Shown here: one piece after another, positions 42,191 to 55,599 of the stretch
Numbering within the stretch: position 1 is the first letter of the stretch
Layout of the letters: every line of letters starts with the position of its first letter
Source: Lacticaseibacillus thailandensis DSM 22698 = JCM 13996
GTDB taxonomy: Bacteria > Bacillota > Bacilli > Lactobacillales > Lactobacillaceae
Reading direction: 5' to 3'
Length of the DNA stretch: 64,000 bases
NCBI RefSeq assembly: GCF_001312865.1
Contig: NZ_BBER01000001.1
Coordinates: forward strand, 124,001 to 188,000
Program-made: the position numbers and the translations under genes
The notes under the pieces: generated by a model
What the model was told of the DNA's origin: nothing
Seen by the model: only the letters and a program-made list of their open reading frames with translations
The model's database searches: none

Positions 42191-42229
42191 CATTGTATTT
42201 TGAGTGCTTGTGCGCTGTCAAATACAATG
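42191..42229 (+). promoter_or_regulatory. atp operon promoter inside a 10-bp inverted repeat
   Basis: The -35 TTGAGT (42200-42205), 17-bp spacer and -10 TACAAT (42223-42228) are predicted. The perfect inverted repeat CATTGTATTT (42191-42200) and AAATACAATG (42220-42229) brackets the promoter, so its right arm covers the -10. It looks like an operator; the binding protein is unknown. Confidence 0.5.
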
Positions 42230-42300
42230 TAGATACATACGCTGTACCCCTGTGACAACGTGTGCCAGTTAATTAAATAAAGAAGGAGGAGGTGAATTCT

Positions 42301-43020
42301 GTGAACGATAAGTATCCGTACCTATCGATTGGCGGTTTGCGCTTCAACCTCGCGAACGACATTCCGGTGCTCATTGCTGCCATTGTGGTTTTTGCGTTGG
42401 TGTTCTACCTGTCGCGTAAACCGACTCTGCGTCCAAAGGGTCGGCAGAACGTGCTGGAATGGCTCATCGACTTCACGAACGGGATTGTGCGTAGCGCGAT
42501 GCCTGGTGAAGAGGGTTCAACGTTCCAATTGTTTATCTTTGTCATGTTCTTATTTGTATTCATGGCTAACCAGTTGGGACTCTTCATTGATGTGAACGTC
42601 CATGACGTGACCTGGTTCCATTCCCCAACTGCCAGTCCACTGATCACCATGACGCTGGCCATGATGGTGTTGGTACTGGCCCACTACTTTGGGGTTGCTC
42701 GCCACGGCTTTAAGGGTTACCTGAAGGGCTATGTTAGCCCGATGCCGATGCTTGCTCCCATCAACTTACTAGAAGAGTTCACGAACTTCATGACTCTGGC
42801 CTTACGTCTGTATGGGAATATCTTTGCCGGCGAAGTGCTGATCATGCTGATTCGGAACATGGCGCTATCTGGTAAGTTTGCAATCTTGTCATTCCCACTT
42901 GGCTTCTTGGCCGAAATGGCTTGGCAAGGGTTCTCAGTATTCATTGGTAGTATCCAAGCATATATTTTTGTTACGCTCGGATCCGTATACATTTCCAACA
43001 AGGTTTTGTCTGAAGAATAG
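42301..43020 (+). CDS. atpB: ATP synthase F0 subunit a
   Basis: The 239-residue membrane subunit a, which forms the proton half-channels against the c ring. It has five or six hydrophobic helices and the conserved essential Arg in helix TLALRLYGNIFAGE, plus a C-terminal FVTLGSVYIS helix. I choose GTG 42301, since the AAGGAGGAGG site at 42282-42291 is too close to the upstream in-frame GTG 42292. First gene of the eight-gene operon. Confidence 0.96.
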   Translation: MNDKYPYLSIGGLRFNLANDIPVLIAAIVVFALVFYLSRKPTLRPKGRQNVLEWLIDFTNGIVRSAMPGEEGSTFQLFIFVMFLFVFMANQLGLFIDVNVHDVTWFHSPTASPLITMTLAMMVLVLAHYFGVARHGFKGYLKGYVSPMPMLAPINLLEEFTNFMTLALRLYGNIFAGEVLIMLIRNMALSGKFAILSFPLGFLAEMAWQGFSVFIGSIQAYIFVTLGSVYISNKVLSEE

Positions 43021-43254
<234 letters not shown>

Positions 43255-43290
43255 GATTTTTAAGCACGCAGACGAAAGGAAGTGGCACAG

Positions 43291-43796
43291 ATGTTGCATG
43301 GAATGATTTTTGCCGCCGCTGGACTTGAAGTGGGCGACATGCTGTTCGACCTGGCCACGTTCATTGTGCTGATGATTCTCGTGGGTAAGTTTGCCTGGGG
43401 CCCGTCACTAAGATGATGGCTAAGCGTCAGGACAAGATTACCGGCGATTTGGATTACGCGGATAAGGCGAAGAGTGATGCAGATAAACTGCTCGCTCAAC
43501 GTCAATCTGAACTGCAAAACACGCAGGCAGAAGCCGTTAGCATCGTGAACACCGCTAAGGCCAATGGTCAGAAGCAAAGCAAGGCCATTGTCGAAGCAGC
43601 ACACAAGGACGCTGCCGACCTGAAGACGAAGGCTGCTGCAGAGATTGCGCAGTCCAAGCAGGACGCCCTTAACGGTGCCCGTGATCAGGTGGCGGACCTC
43701 TCCATCACTATCGCCAGCAAGATTATCGGCAAGGAGCTGAAGGCTGAAGATCAGCAGACGCTTATTGACGATTACATCAAAGGGCTGGGTGATTAG
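43291..43796 (+). CDS. atpF: ATP synthase F0 subunit b (one frameshift)
   Basis: About 169 residues: one N-terminal membrane helix (LATFIVLMILVGKFAWGP) and a long charged, Ala-rich coiled coil that forms the peripheral stalk. The helix and the coil lie in different frames because one base is missing near 43405 in GGGCCCG; repair gives WGPVTKMMAKRQDKI. ATG 43291 follows AAAGGAAG. The stop codon abuts the atpH start directly. Confidence 0.94.
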
Positions 43797-44342
43797 ATGG
43801 CACTGACAAATGCGATTGTGGCACCCCGTTATGGGGCAGCATTGTTTGAACTGACGGCTGCTGACGGCACGACTCAGGAGGTGCAGACTGAGCTGCACGC
43901 CTTAGACCAGGTCTTTAACGAGAACCCCGGCCTGATGGATGCCCTGATTGGGCCCGAGTTGAAGTTGAACGTCAAGCAGGACATCGTGGGGGAACTCACC
44001 ACTGGTGCATTACCGGTGGTTGCGCGCCTCGTACAAATGGCCTTTAACTATGGTCGCATTGCCGCATTGCCGGCCATCGTGGCTGACTTTGACGAACGCA
44101 TTAGTGCGGACGCCGGTCAGATTACGGGGACGGCGACTACGGCTGTGCCGTTGTCAGCTGCACAAACTGAACGCTTGGCCGCCGCGGTGGCTCACCGTTT
44201 AGGGGTTGCGCACGCCGAATTGAACAATGTTGTGGACGCTAACGTAATTGGTGGTGTCCGGGTGCAGGCAGCAAACTACGTGATTGACGGAACGGTACAA
44301 CACCGGATCGATCAGATTCGCGCAACGTTGCTCACCCATTAG
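43797..44342 (+). CDS. atpH: ATP synthase F1 subunit delta
   Basis: The 181-residue stalk subunit linking subunit b to the top of the alpha3beta3 head. The N-terminal helical domain (APRYGAALFELTAADG) and the C-terminal signature VDANVIGGVRVQAANYVIDGT are present and full length. Its ATG directly follows the atpF stop with no gap, so translation is probably coupled. Confidence 0.96.
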   Translation: MALTNAIVAPRYGAALFELTAADGTTQEVQTELHALDQVFNENPGLMDALIGPELKLNVKQDIVGELTTGALPVVARLVQMAFNYGRIAALPAIVADFDERISADAGQITGTATTAVPLSAAQTERLAAAVAHRLGVAHAELNNVVDANVIGGVRVQAANYVIDGTVQHRIDQIRATLLTH

Positions 44343-44351
44343 AAATAGTGA

Positions 44352-45895
<1,544 letters not shown>

Positions 45896-45906
45896 GGGGT
45901 GAGCAG

Positions 45907-46825
<919 letters not shown>

Positions 46826-46858
46826 CAACCACAAATAATTGCGGGGAGGACAGCATAA

Positions 46859-48283
<1,425 letters not shown>

Positions 48284-48294
48284 GGGGGATTCGT

Positions 48295-48735
48295 ATGGCT
48301 GACGAGCAACAGGATGTGTTGACCGTTAACATCGTGACCCCAGATGGCGTTGTGTATGATCACCGGGCCAAACTGGTGGTTGTGCGTGCTGTTGATGGTG
48401 ATTTAGGGATCATGGCGAACCACGAACCAATCGTGGCGCCACTACAGATTGGGGAGGTCCGCGTGCAGCGGGTCGATGAACCTAATCATGAAAACCGAAT
48501 CGCCGTTAACGGTGGTTTCATGGAAGTAGCTGATAACGTTGCGTCCATCGTCGCTGACTCCGCGGAACGTGCGCGGGACATTGACCTCAGTCGTGCTGAG
48601 GCTGCCCGTGAACGTGCGGAGCACAAGATTGAAACCGCCAAGCAGGCGCACAATACGGATGACCTGGCGCGGGCTCAAGTGGCTTTGCGGCGGGCAATCA
48701 ACCGGATCAACGTTAAGCGTGATGCTCAGCACTAG
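48295..48735 (+). CDS. atpC: ATP synthase F1 subunit epsilon
   Basis: The 146-residue rotor subunit. The N-terminal beta sandwich (LTVNIVTPDGVVYD, GDLGIMANHEPIVAPL) and the C-terminal two-helix domain (SRAEAARERAEHKIE), which can inhibit ATP hydrolysis, are present. GGGGGGA site 7 bp before the ATG. Last gene of the operon, followed by a terminator. Confidence 0.96.
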   Translation: MADEQQDVLTVNIVTPDGVVYDHRAKLVVVRAVDGDLGIMANHEPIVAPLQIGEVRVQRVDEPNHENRIAVNGGFMEVADNVASIVADSAERARDIDLSRAEAARERAEHKIETAKQAHNTDDLARAQVALRRAINRINVKRDAQH

Positions 48736-48815
48736 CACAACGTCAACGACGGTTAGCTGAGGCTGCGCCTGCATGGTGTGGTCCCGGACCGTATTGACAG
48801 TATAAGCACTAATCG

Positions 48816-48861
48816 ACCCGGACCAGTAGTCATCTTTGACCACTGATCCGGGTTTATTTTG
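48816..48861 (+). terminator. Terminator of the atp operon
   Basis: A 16-bp stem with two mismatches (ACCCGGA arm and TCCGGGT arm) is followed by TTATTTT. Confidence 0.7.
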
Positions 48862-48981
48862 TGCTACGGGGAGTTTTGCTGCCACCGGCACCTAACTTAA
48901 GGGAATATTTATGCAAACGCGCCCGCCAGCGCTTTAGTGTTGGGTGCGTTTTTGGTATTATGGTACGCGGAGGATTTTATA

Positions 48982-49216
48982 ATGGATACTTCTTTAGGTC
49001 TCAACGCCGCTTTCACCTTTATGTCACACTTGGTATTTATCATTATGTCTTGGCGACTGCTGATCGTGTTGCGTTTTGATAAAATCCTCAAACCCAACCG
49101 TGTAAATGAGTCGCGGTTATTGTTGTTTTTTTATCGCTGTTGCCTTGGGTTACCTCGTGTCATCATGCTTTTTGTCACTGGTCCAGGCAGCGCGTAACCT
49201 GTTTTACTTACTATAA
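48982..49216 (+). CDS. DUF1146 family small membrane protein (one frameshift)
   Basis: About 77 residues with two membrane helices separated by a basic loop. The first half (FIIMSWRLLIVLRFDKI) is followed, after correction of a T7 run near 49128-49134, by IAVALGYLVSSCFLSLV and a stop at 49216. This fits YwzB/DUF1146 proteins, which occur at this very position between atpC and the mbl/murA region in Firmicutes. Function unknown. ATG 48982 follows GGAGG; the upstream in-frame start lacks a site. Confidence 0.8.
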
Positions 49217-49234
49217 AAGTCGCCACGCAACGTA

Positions 49235-49243
49235 TGTTATAAT
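49235..49243 (+). promoter_or_regulatory. Extended -10 promoter of mbl
   Basis: TGT plus consensus TATAAT (49238-49243) lies 35 bp before mbl. Confidence 0.55.
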
Positions 49244-49278
49244 GTGACGAGTAAACATCTGAGGGGAGAACATTTTTC

Positions 49279-50268
49279 ATGGCTAGAGACATTGGGATTG
49301 ATTTAGGGACGGCGAACGTCCTGATCAACGTCAAAGGAAAGGGCATCGTCCTGAATGAACCGTCCGTGGTTGCCGTCGACACGCAATCAGGGAAGGTAGT
49401 TGCGGTGGGAACGGAAGCCTATAAAATGGTCGGCCGGACACCCGGTAACATTCGGTCCATTCGGCCGTTGAAGGACGGTGTCATTGCCGACTTTGATATT
49501 ACTGAGGCAATGCTGGAGTACTTCATCAACAAACTGAACGTCAAGGGCTTTATGAGCAAGCCGAATATTTTGATTTGTGCACCAACCAACATCACGTCCA
49601 TCGAGCAGAAGGCCATTATCGAAGCGGCTGAAAAGTCCGGCGGCGGTAAGGTGTACCTGGAATTTGAACCCAAAGTTGCGGCCGTGGGTGCTGGCCTGGA
49701 TATTTTCCAGCCTCAAGGCAACATGATTATTGATATCGGTGGTGGGACCTCAGATGTCGCCGTTCTCTCCATGGGCGAAATTGTCACCAGCCGGTCTCTA
49801 CGCTTGGCGGGGGACAAGATGGATGCTTCCATCGTCAGCTACGTGAAGAATAAGCACAAGTTGTTGATTGGTGAACACACTGCCGAACAGTTGAAGATCA
49901 ACATCGGTGCCGTATACCAGGCGGACGAGAAGCAGACGATGCAGGTGCGTGGGCGTGATATCGCCACCGGGTTACCCCGTGAGGTCGAAGTGACGTCTGT
50001 GGAGCTCCAAGAAGCCCTCAGTGACGTGATGGCTTCGATCATTGCCGCCGCTAAGGAAGTTCTCGAAATGACGCCCCCAGAGCTGTCCGCGGACATTATT
50101 GACCGTGGTGTGATGTTGACCGGTGGTGGAGCGCTCCTGAACGGTATTTCGCAACTGTTCGCGTCCGAATTACACGTGCCCGTTTTGACTGCCGAGGACC
50201 CTTTGGATGCGGTGGCCTTGGGCACGGGGGTGCTGTTAGACAACATTCAGCACCACAAGCAGTATTAA
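49279..50268 (+). CDS. mbl: MreB-like rod-shape protein Mbl
   Basis: A 329-residue actin-family protein that polymerises under the membrane and guides lateral wall synthesis. Phosphate 1 motif DIGIDLGTANVLI, phosphate 2 IDIGGGTSDVAV and the adenosine motif MLTGGGALLNGI are intact. MreB and Mbl are close; the position downstream of the atp operon and the LEMTPPELSADI segment favour Mbl. GAGGGGAG site. Heads the run mbl-epuA-yidD-DUF2969-rodA, all cell-envelope genes. Confidence 0.92.
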   Translation: MARDIGIDLGTANVLINVKGKGIVLNEPSVVAVDTQSGKVVAVGTEAYKMVGRTPGNIRSIRPLKDGVIADFDITEAMLEYFINKLNVKGFMSKPNILICAPTNITSIEQKAIIEAAEKSGGGKVYLEFEPKVAAVGAGLDIFQPQGNMIIDIGGGTSDVAVLSMGEIVTSRSLRLAGDKMDASIVSYVKNKHKLLIGEHTAEQLKINIGAVYQADEKQTMQVRGRDIATGLPREVEVTSVELQEALSDVMASIIAAAKEVLEMTPPELSADIIDRGVMLTGGGALLNGISQLFASELHVPVLTAEDPLDAVALGTGVLLDNIQHHKQY

Positions 50269-50283
50269 ACTAGGTGATAAACT

Positions 50284-50457
50284 TTGTTGAAAACAGATGC
50301 TATTAAGCGGTTCGGTGCCCGGTTGCTCATTGGGGCCGGTATTTGCATTATTTTGCTGATAGTAGGATCCATGATTGGTTACGCAATTGGCGGCGGTAAC
50401 CCGTTCGCCGTGTTTGTGCCGAGCACCTGGACGCATATTGGTAAGTTTTTGGAGTGA
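50284..50457 (+). CDS. EpuA-like small membrane protein (annotated elsewhere as RNA polymerase subunit beta-like)
   Basis: A 57-residue protein with one membrane helix (about residues 15-35) and the family motif [18 protein letters not shown] near the C-terminus, which matches the short 'DNA-directed RNA polymerase subunit beta' (EpuA, pfam11772) family; despite the name these are small membrane proteins of unknown function. It starts at TTG 50284 after TAGGTGAT, 15 bp after mbl. The stop codon overlaps the ribosome-binding site of yidD. Confidence 0.75.
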   Translation: MLKTDAIKRFGARLLIGAGICIILLIVGSMIGYAIGGGNPFAVFVPSTWTHIGKFLE

Positions 50458-50467
50458 GGTGTTGGTT

Positions 50468-50737
50468 TTGCGGTGGTTACTAACCAAGTTAATTCGGGGC
50501 TACCAGCGGTTTATTTCGCCCCTGTTGCCGGCGTCGTGCCGGTATTACCCGACCTGTAGCCACTATGCCATCACCGCAATCGGCCGCTTTGGGGCGCTAC
50601 GGGGTTCGTTAATGGCTGCAGCGCGAATCTTGCGCTGTAACCCGCTGGTGCCGGGGGGGATTGATTATGTCCCAGCGCACTTTAGCTTGCGGCGTAACCG
50701 GGCGACGATGGACAATCAGGCAAGTGGGGTTAAGTAA
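50468..50737 (+). CDS. yidD: YidD membrane-protein insertion efficiency factor
   Basis: An 89-residue YidD family protein, peripheral to the membrane and helping YidC-dependent insertion. The motifs [25 protein letters not shown] (in pieces: [10 protein letters not shown] and [11 protein letters not shown]) and [12 protein letters not shown] are intact, including the conserved cysteines. I start it at TTG 50468 after GGAGTGAGG; longer upstream frames overlap the preceding small gene. Its stop overlaps the next ATG by one base. Confidence 0.88.
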   Translation: MRWLLTKLIRGYQRFISPLLPASCRYYPTCSHYAITAIGRFGALRGSLMAAARILRCNPLVPGGIDYVPAHFSLRRNRATMDNQASGVK

Positions 50738-50958
50738 TGAGTAAAGAAACAAAGGTGAAACTGACCATGACTGATGAGCAACGTGATGGTCAGTCCGTGT
50801 CGGTCCTGAGTATGGGCCAACAGGAATTGGGGTACGTCCGTCCTGATGGTGACCGCTTCGTTGCGGTAGTGAGTGCAGGGGCGGAGACCGACCGTTTTCG
50901 GAATGAAGATGACGCTGTTAACTTTTTGATTGCAACGTTTCACCTCCACCAACACTAG
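50737..50958 (+). CDS. DUF2969 family protein
   Basis: A 73-residue acidic soluble protein of unknown function. Its sequence and its position directly before rodA match the DUF2969 family of lactobacilli. ATG 50737 overlaps the yidD stop (TAATG), so the two are coupled. Confidence 0.75.
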   Translation: MSKETKVKLTMTDEQRDGQSVSVLSMGQQELGYVRPDGDRFVAVVSAGAETDRFRNEDDAVNFLIATFHLHQH

Positions 50959-50982
50959 TATTTAGTTAAAGGGGGTCAGTGC

Positions 50983-52217
50983 GTGGCCACTGATAACGAC
51001 AAAGAGCAACAACAGCAGGGTGATCGCATTGACTACGGTATCATCCTCACAATTATGCTACTAGCATTGATTGGGTGCGTAGCCATCTTCATGGCGACCG
51101 CCAATGCCAGCAGTACTAGTGCCGCCATTAAGGCGGTAGTTATGCAGGTAGTCTGGTACGGCATCGGTTCAGCCGGGGTGGCCATCGTTATGCGGTTCGA
51201 TACCGAGCAATTGTGGCGTATCGCTCCGGTACTGTACTGGATCGGGATATTTTTACTGATTGCGGTACTGTTTCTGTATGACCGTCAGACTGCGTTGGCT
51301 AACGGGGCCAAGTCATGGTTCAAGTTTGGTCCCATTACCTTTCAGCCCAGCGAGGTGATGAAGCCCGCCTATATTCTGATGTTGGCCCGCGTAGTGACGC
51401 TACACAACGCGGAAATGAGCCACACCATACGTAATGACTTTCGGCTGCTGGGGCAGATGTTGATTTGGACCCTGCCCGTCGTCGCCTTGATGATTTTGCA
51501 ACACGACTTTGGGAGTACCTTAGTCTTCCTGGCCATTTTCGCGGGGTGGTGCTGATCTCGGGCATTAGTTGGAAGATCATTCTGCCGGTCGCCATCGTGG
51601 CGGTGGTTGTCGGCGGCGGTACCATTTTACTGGTTACCCAGTCCTGGGGCCGGGCCATTCTTGAAAAAGTGGGTTTTGAAGCCTACCAGTTTGCTCGAAT
51701 CGATTCTTGGTTAGATCCGTCTGGTGCGACCTCAGGGAATAGTTACCAGTTGTGGCAGGCAATGAAAGCCATTGGTTCAGGGCAACTGTCCGGTAGTGGC
51801 CTGGGCAACCTGCAGGTAACGGTGCCAGTGCAGACGTCTGACATGATTTTCTCGGTGATTGGGGAGACTACTGGCTTTATTGGTTCCGGTGTACTCATTC
51901 TGCTATACTTCCTGCTCGTTTACCAAATGATTCGCGTTACCTTTGACACGAAGAATGAATTTTATGCCTACATTTCGACTGGCGTGATTATGATGATCAT
52001 TTTCCACGTCTTTGAAAATATTGGGATGAACATTGGGCTACTGCCACTGACAGGGATTCCGCTACCGTTCATTAGTTCCGGGGGCTCGTTCTTGCTGGCC
52101 AACATGTTGTCCGTCGGGATGGTGCTGTCAATGCGGTATCACTACCAAAGCTATATGTTTAGCCGGGACCGTGAAGACTTTAGCCAGGTGCAGTTGACGC
52201 CTAAACGTAATGAATAA
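50983..52217 (+). CDS. rodA: Peptidoglycan polymerase RodA/FtsW family (one frameshift)
   Basis: A SEDS-family glycosyltransferase, about 411 residues with ten hydrophobic segments. GAKSWFKFGPITFQPSEVMK, the catalytic-Asp region DFGSTLVF and the C-terminal GIPLPFISSGGSF are intact. The frame is lost at 51541-51545, where GGGG should be GGGGG (AGVVLISG). GTG 50983 follows AAAGGGGGT. Context with mbl favours RodA (elongation) over FtsW (division). Terminated directly downstream. Confidence 0.93.
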
Positions 52218-52224
52218 GCACTTC

Positions 52225-52256
52225 CGCGCCACGCCGAGTTAGCGTGGCGCGTTTGT
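52225..52256 (+). terminator. Terminator after rodA
   Basis: A perfect 10-bp GC-rich stem (CGCGCCACGC with GCGTGGCGCG) is followed by TTTGTG. Confidence 0.65.
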
Positions 52257-52313
52257 GTCATGAGGCCTGTAATGCCTTCACACCAAAAATTCACAATGAA
52301 CTCATTTTTGGGG

Positions 52314-52342
52314 TTGACATCGGCAAGCTGACCGGGTACCCT
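52314..52342 (+). promoter_or_regulatory. Promoter of the metQNI T-box leader
   Basis: A consensus -35 TTGACA (52314-52319), 17-bp spacer and -10 TACCCT (52337-52342). Confidence 0.7.
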
Positions 52343-52348
52343 AGGTTT

Positions 52349-52622
52349 AAATCATCAAACGTAAACGAGTGACGTGAGAGAGATGGTGCATACGACCTAA
52401 CAGAGACCCCGGATGGTGCGAGCGGGGAGGTACGGTGCCCTGAGAATGGCTCACTGATCGGTGCGCCGAGCTTCCCCGGGGAGTTAGGTGGCAATGGCCG
52501 GCATCCATTATCTTGCACACGGGTTGTTTGACCCGTTAGTGAGGTTCACGACTGCAGCGTGGGCGAATTAGAATGGCACCGCGGAATTCCGCTTCTAACG
52601 TAAGTTAGGGGCGGTTTTTTTT
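52349..52622 (+). promoter_or_regulatory. T-box riboswitch, probably methionine-specific, upstream of metQNI
   Basis: The T-box sequence AGAATGGCACCGCGG (52570-52584) is followed by an 11-bp terminator stem (52589-52599 with 52604-52614) and a T8 run. The stem I base is visible as AGTGA (52368-52372) pairing with TCACT (52451-52455), and an ATG at 52446-52448, at the 3' side of the loop just inside it, is the best candidate specifier codon. Uncharged tRNA-Met would stabilise the antiterminator and switch on methionine uptake; Met T-boxes are known for this role in Lactobacillales. Confidence 0.85.
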
Positions 52623-52694
52623 ACGTTTGGTGGTCCGCACCATTATTCAAGCATTTATAAATATGCCATTATTGAATTTTTGGAGGAAACATTC

Positions 52695-53518
52695 ATGAAG
52701 AAGAAATTTGTTGCGTTAACCGCATTAGTTGCTGCGTTGCCCGTATTTCTGGCTGCCTGTGGGAGCAGTAGCTCAAGCACAAAGACCACGACCGTCAAGT
52801 TGGGGGTCATTGGTTCAGATGCTGACGTGTGGAAGCCCGTTGCTAAGCGTTTGAAGAAGCAGCACATCAACCTCAAGCTGGTTGAGTTCACCGACTACAA
52901 CAAGCCTAACCAGGCACTGCAAGATGGCGACATTGATTTGAACGCCTTCCAGACGGTCCAGTTCCTGAACAACTGGAACAAGGCCCACAAGACTAACATC
53001 GTCAGCGTGGGGAAGACCTACATCGGCCCGGTACGCCTGTACTCGCAGAAGGTGAAGAAGCTTAGTCAGCTGAAGAAGGGGGCTAAGGTTGCGATTGCCA
53101 ACGACCAAACCAACGAGGCGCGTGCGCTGGAACTCTTGCAGCAGGCGGGTTTGATCAAGCTCAAGGGTAACGTCACCTTCCCCACGGTGCGTGACATCAC
53201 CAGCAACAAGTTAGGCCTCAAGATTACGCCAGTGGATGCTGCCCAGACCGCCCGTTCACTGACTTCCGTGGATGCCGCCGTGGTCAACAACGATATTGCT
53301 TTGAACGCTAAGCTCAAGCCAAGCAGCGCCATCTACGTGGAAAAGATTACTAAGCCAGCAAGCCGTTCGTGAATGTGGTTGCGTCCACGAAGAAGAATCG
53401 CAACAACAAGGTATACAAGAAGGTTGTGAAGGCCTACCAGACTCAGGCAACCAAGAAGGTCATCAAGAAGGTGTACAATGGTTCTACCGAGGCTGCATGG
53501 GACTTGTCCTTTAAGTAA
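52695..53518 (+). CDS. metQ: Methionine-binding lipoprotein MetQ/NlpA family (one frameshift)
   Basis: Substrate-binding lipoprotein of the MetNIQ transporter, about 275 residues. Signal peptide with lipobox FLAAC (Cys about residue 19) is followed by the NlpA domain (KLGVIGSDADVWKP, NQALQDGDIDLNAFQ, PVRLYSQKVK). The frame breaks near 53358, where CCAGCAAG has lost a base; repair continues as SKPFVNVVAS to a stop at 53518. ATG 52695 follows GGAGGA; the upstream TTG is too close to that site. Controlled by the T-box leader. Confidence 0.93.
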
Positions 53519-53539
53519 CCAGCAGTCGTAACGATTGGG

Positions 53540-53574
53540 GATGGTCCTAGCCGCCGTGTTAGGACCATCTTTGT
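53540..53574 (+). terminator. Terminator between metQ and metN
   Basis: A perfect 10-bp stem (GATGGTCCTA with TAGGACCATC) is followed by TTTGTT. It lies inside the operon, so it probably lets metQ be made in excess over metNI. Confidence 0.65.
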
Positions 53575-53600
53575 TCAGCAGGATGCTAGGAGGAACACAG

Positions 53601-54665
53601 ATGAGTGAAGCACCAGTCATCACGTTGCAGGATGTCGACGTGTTATTTAAAGAAAAGAAGCAGGAGGTCCATGCGGTGGACCACGTCGACCTGAAAGTTA
53701 ACCGCGGCGATATTTACGGTATCGTGGGTTATTCCGGTGCCGGTAAGTCCACGCTGGTGCGGTTGATCAACCGCCTGCAGCGGCCTACCAGTGGAACCGT
53801 CACCGTGTTGGGCGATGATATGGCGCAACTGTCTGCTAAGGAATTGCGGGCGAAGCGGCACAAAATCGGCATGATCTTCCAGCACTTTAACCTGATGGCC
53901 AGTCGCACCATTGCCGACAACGTGGCGTTCCCGCTACGGGGGACGATGCCGAAAAGTCAGATCAAGGCCAAGGTGGACCAATTGCTCAAGCTGGTTGGTT
54001 TGGCCGAACGGTCGAGCGCGTATCCGGCTGAGTTGTCCGGGGGGCAAAAGCAGCGCGTGGGGATTGCCCGGGCGCTGGCCTCGGATCCAGAAATTTTGAT
54101 TTCTGACGAAGCCACGAGTGCGTTGGACCCCAAGACGACGTCCTCTATTTTGTCCCTGCTGAAGAGCTTGAACCAAAAGCTGGGCTTGACCATCGTTCTG
54201 ATAACCCATCAAATGGAGGCCGTGAAGCAAGTATGTACGCGGGTGGCCGTCATGGATGCTGGAAAAATTATCGAGCGGGGGTCCCTGGTGGACATCTTTG
54301 CCCACCCGCAACAACAACTGACCAAGGACTTTATCAATACGACTATCCAGCTGGACGCTACACTGGAGGCCCTCAAGCTGCAGCCAGCGGTTCAGGATCT
54401 GGGTCCAGGTAACCGGTTGGTGCGGTTAACCTACGTGGGTGACACGACCGACCAGCCGTTGGTGGCGACACTCTATGCGGAGTACGGGGTGAGTGCCAAC
54501 ATCCTCTTTGGCGATATTCAAAGTTTGCAGAACACGCCGTTTGGTAACCTGATCGTGGTCCTCACCGGCGCACCGGACCAGGTAGATGCCGCGTTGACTT
54601 ACCTCAAACAGAACGACGTCACCGTCACCGATGTTGATTTGAGTCAAGTAGGGGGTGCTGACTAA
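53601..54665 (+). CDS. metN: Methionine ABC transporter ATP-binding protein
   Basis: A 354-residue ATPase of D/L-methionine uptake. Walker [10 protein letters not shown], signature [16 protein letters not shown], Walker [14 protein letters not shown] and switch His in ITHQMEAV. The C-terminal 100 residues form the NIL/ACT-like regulatory domain that senses intracellular methionine. ATG 53601 follows AGGAGG. Its TAA overlaps the metI ATG. Confidence 0.96.
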   Translation: MSEAPVITLQDVDVLFKEKKQEVHAVDHVDLKVNRGDIYGIVGYSGAGKSTLVRLINRLQRPTSGTVTVLGDDMAQLSAKELRAKRHKIGMIFQHFNLMASRTIADNVAFPLRGTMPKSQIKAKVDQLLKLVGLAERSSAYPAELSGGQKQRVGIARALASDPEILISDEATSALDPKTTSSILSLLKSLNQKLGLTIVLITHQMEAVKQVCTRVAVMDAGKIIERGSLVDIFAHPQQQLTKDFINTTIQLDATLEALKLQPAVQDLGPGNRLVRLTYVGDTTDQPLVATLYAEYGVSANILFGDIQSLQNTPFGNLIVVLTGAPDQVDAALTYLKQNDVTVTDVDLSQVGGAD

Positions 54666-55356
54666 TGATGCAGTTTTTTTGAAAAGTTTTTTTCCGAACG
54701 TAGTGCCGTTGTGGCACGGCGATGACGGGGTGCTCGACGCCATTAATCAGACCCTGTACATGACGTTTTGGACCAGTTTGGTGGCTGGGATCATCGGGTT
54801 GTTGCTGGGCATTTTGCTACTAGTGACTGATGAGCACGGCATTTTGGAAAACCGGCCGTTTTATTCGGTACTGGACAAAGTAGTCAACGTGTTCCGGTCC
54901 ATTCCGTTCGTGATCCTGCTGGCAATCTTGAACGGCGTGACCCGTTTGATCGTTGGCACTGGAATCGGCTCCACGGCAGCGCTCGTGCCATTAATTGTTG
55001 GTTCAGCACCGTTCTATGCGCGACAGGTACAAAATGCGCTGCTGACCGTCGATGCGGGGGTGGTAGAAGCGGCCCAGGCCATGGGCATTTCCCCTCTAGG
55101 CATTATCTTCCGCGTGTACTTGCGCGAGGGGCTGTCGGAGCTTATTCGCGTATCGGTCCTGACCATTATCAGTATCATTGGTCTGACCGCCATGGCTGGT
55201 GCCATTGGTGGTGGTGGCTTGGGTAACTTGGCCATCAACACTGGGTACCTACGTTACGAAAACGACGTCATTTGGGTCAGCCTAATCTTCATCCTGATTC
55301 TGGTGTTCATCGTGCAGTTCATCGGCGACTTGCTGGCCCGCAAGACTCACCACTAA
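54665..55356 (+). CDS. metI: Methionine ABC transporter permease (frameshift at codon 5)
   Basis: A permease of about 230 residues with five membrane helices. The family motif EAAQAMGISPLGIIFRVYLREG contains the EAA loop that contacts MetN. The start ATG ATG CAG is followed by a T7 run that should be T6, so the repaired N-terminus reads MMQFFEKFFPNVVPLWH. The ATG overlaps the metN stop. Last gene of metQNI. Confidence 0.94.
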
Positions 55357-55456
55357 GCTAGCTGGTGTTGGCGACGGTAAATCAGATTAACCGTTACTTT
55401 GTGTAATGGTTGAGCAAGGTCACCACTTATTAAACGTGTAATTTAATGCTACTATT

Positions 55457-55500
55457 AGCCCCCGCACTAAAAAAACTTTTAGTGCAGGGGCTTTCCTTTT
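55457..55500 (+). terminator. Terminator after metI
   Basis: A 16-bp stem with one mismatch (AGCCCC and GGGGCT outer pairs, TTTTAGTG inner arm) is followed by TTTCCTTTT. Confidence 0.85.
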
Positions 55501-55599
55501 CTGGATATAATTAACCTACAGTTGTTTGTTGCTTGGTATGGCAGTATTTGTACCGAATTAACTGGTGGGCTGTTATCGCCACCAAAGGGGTGTAAGTAT

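Noticed and set aside
48442-48891. Minus-strand frame of 149 codons over atpC
   Set aside because: It is antisense to atpC and its terminator, with no ribosome-binding site.
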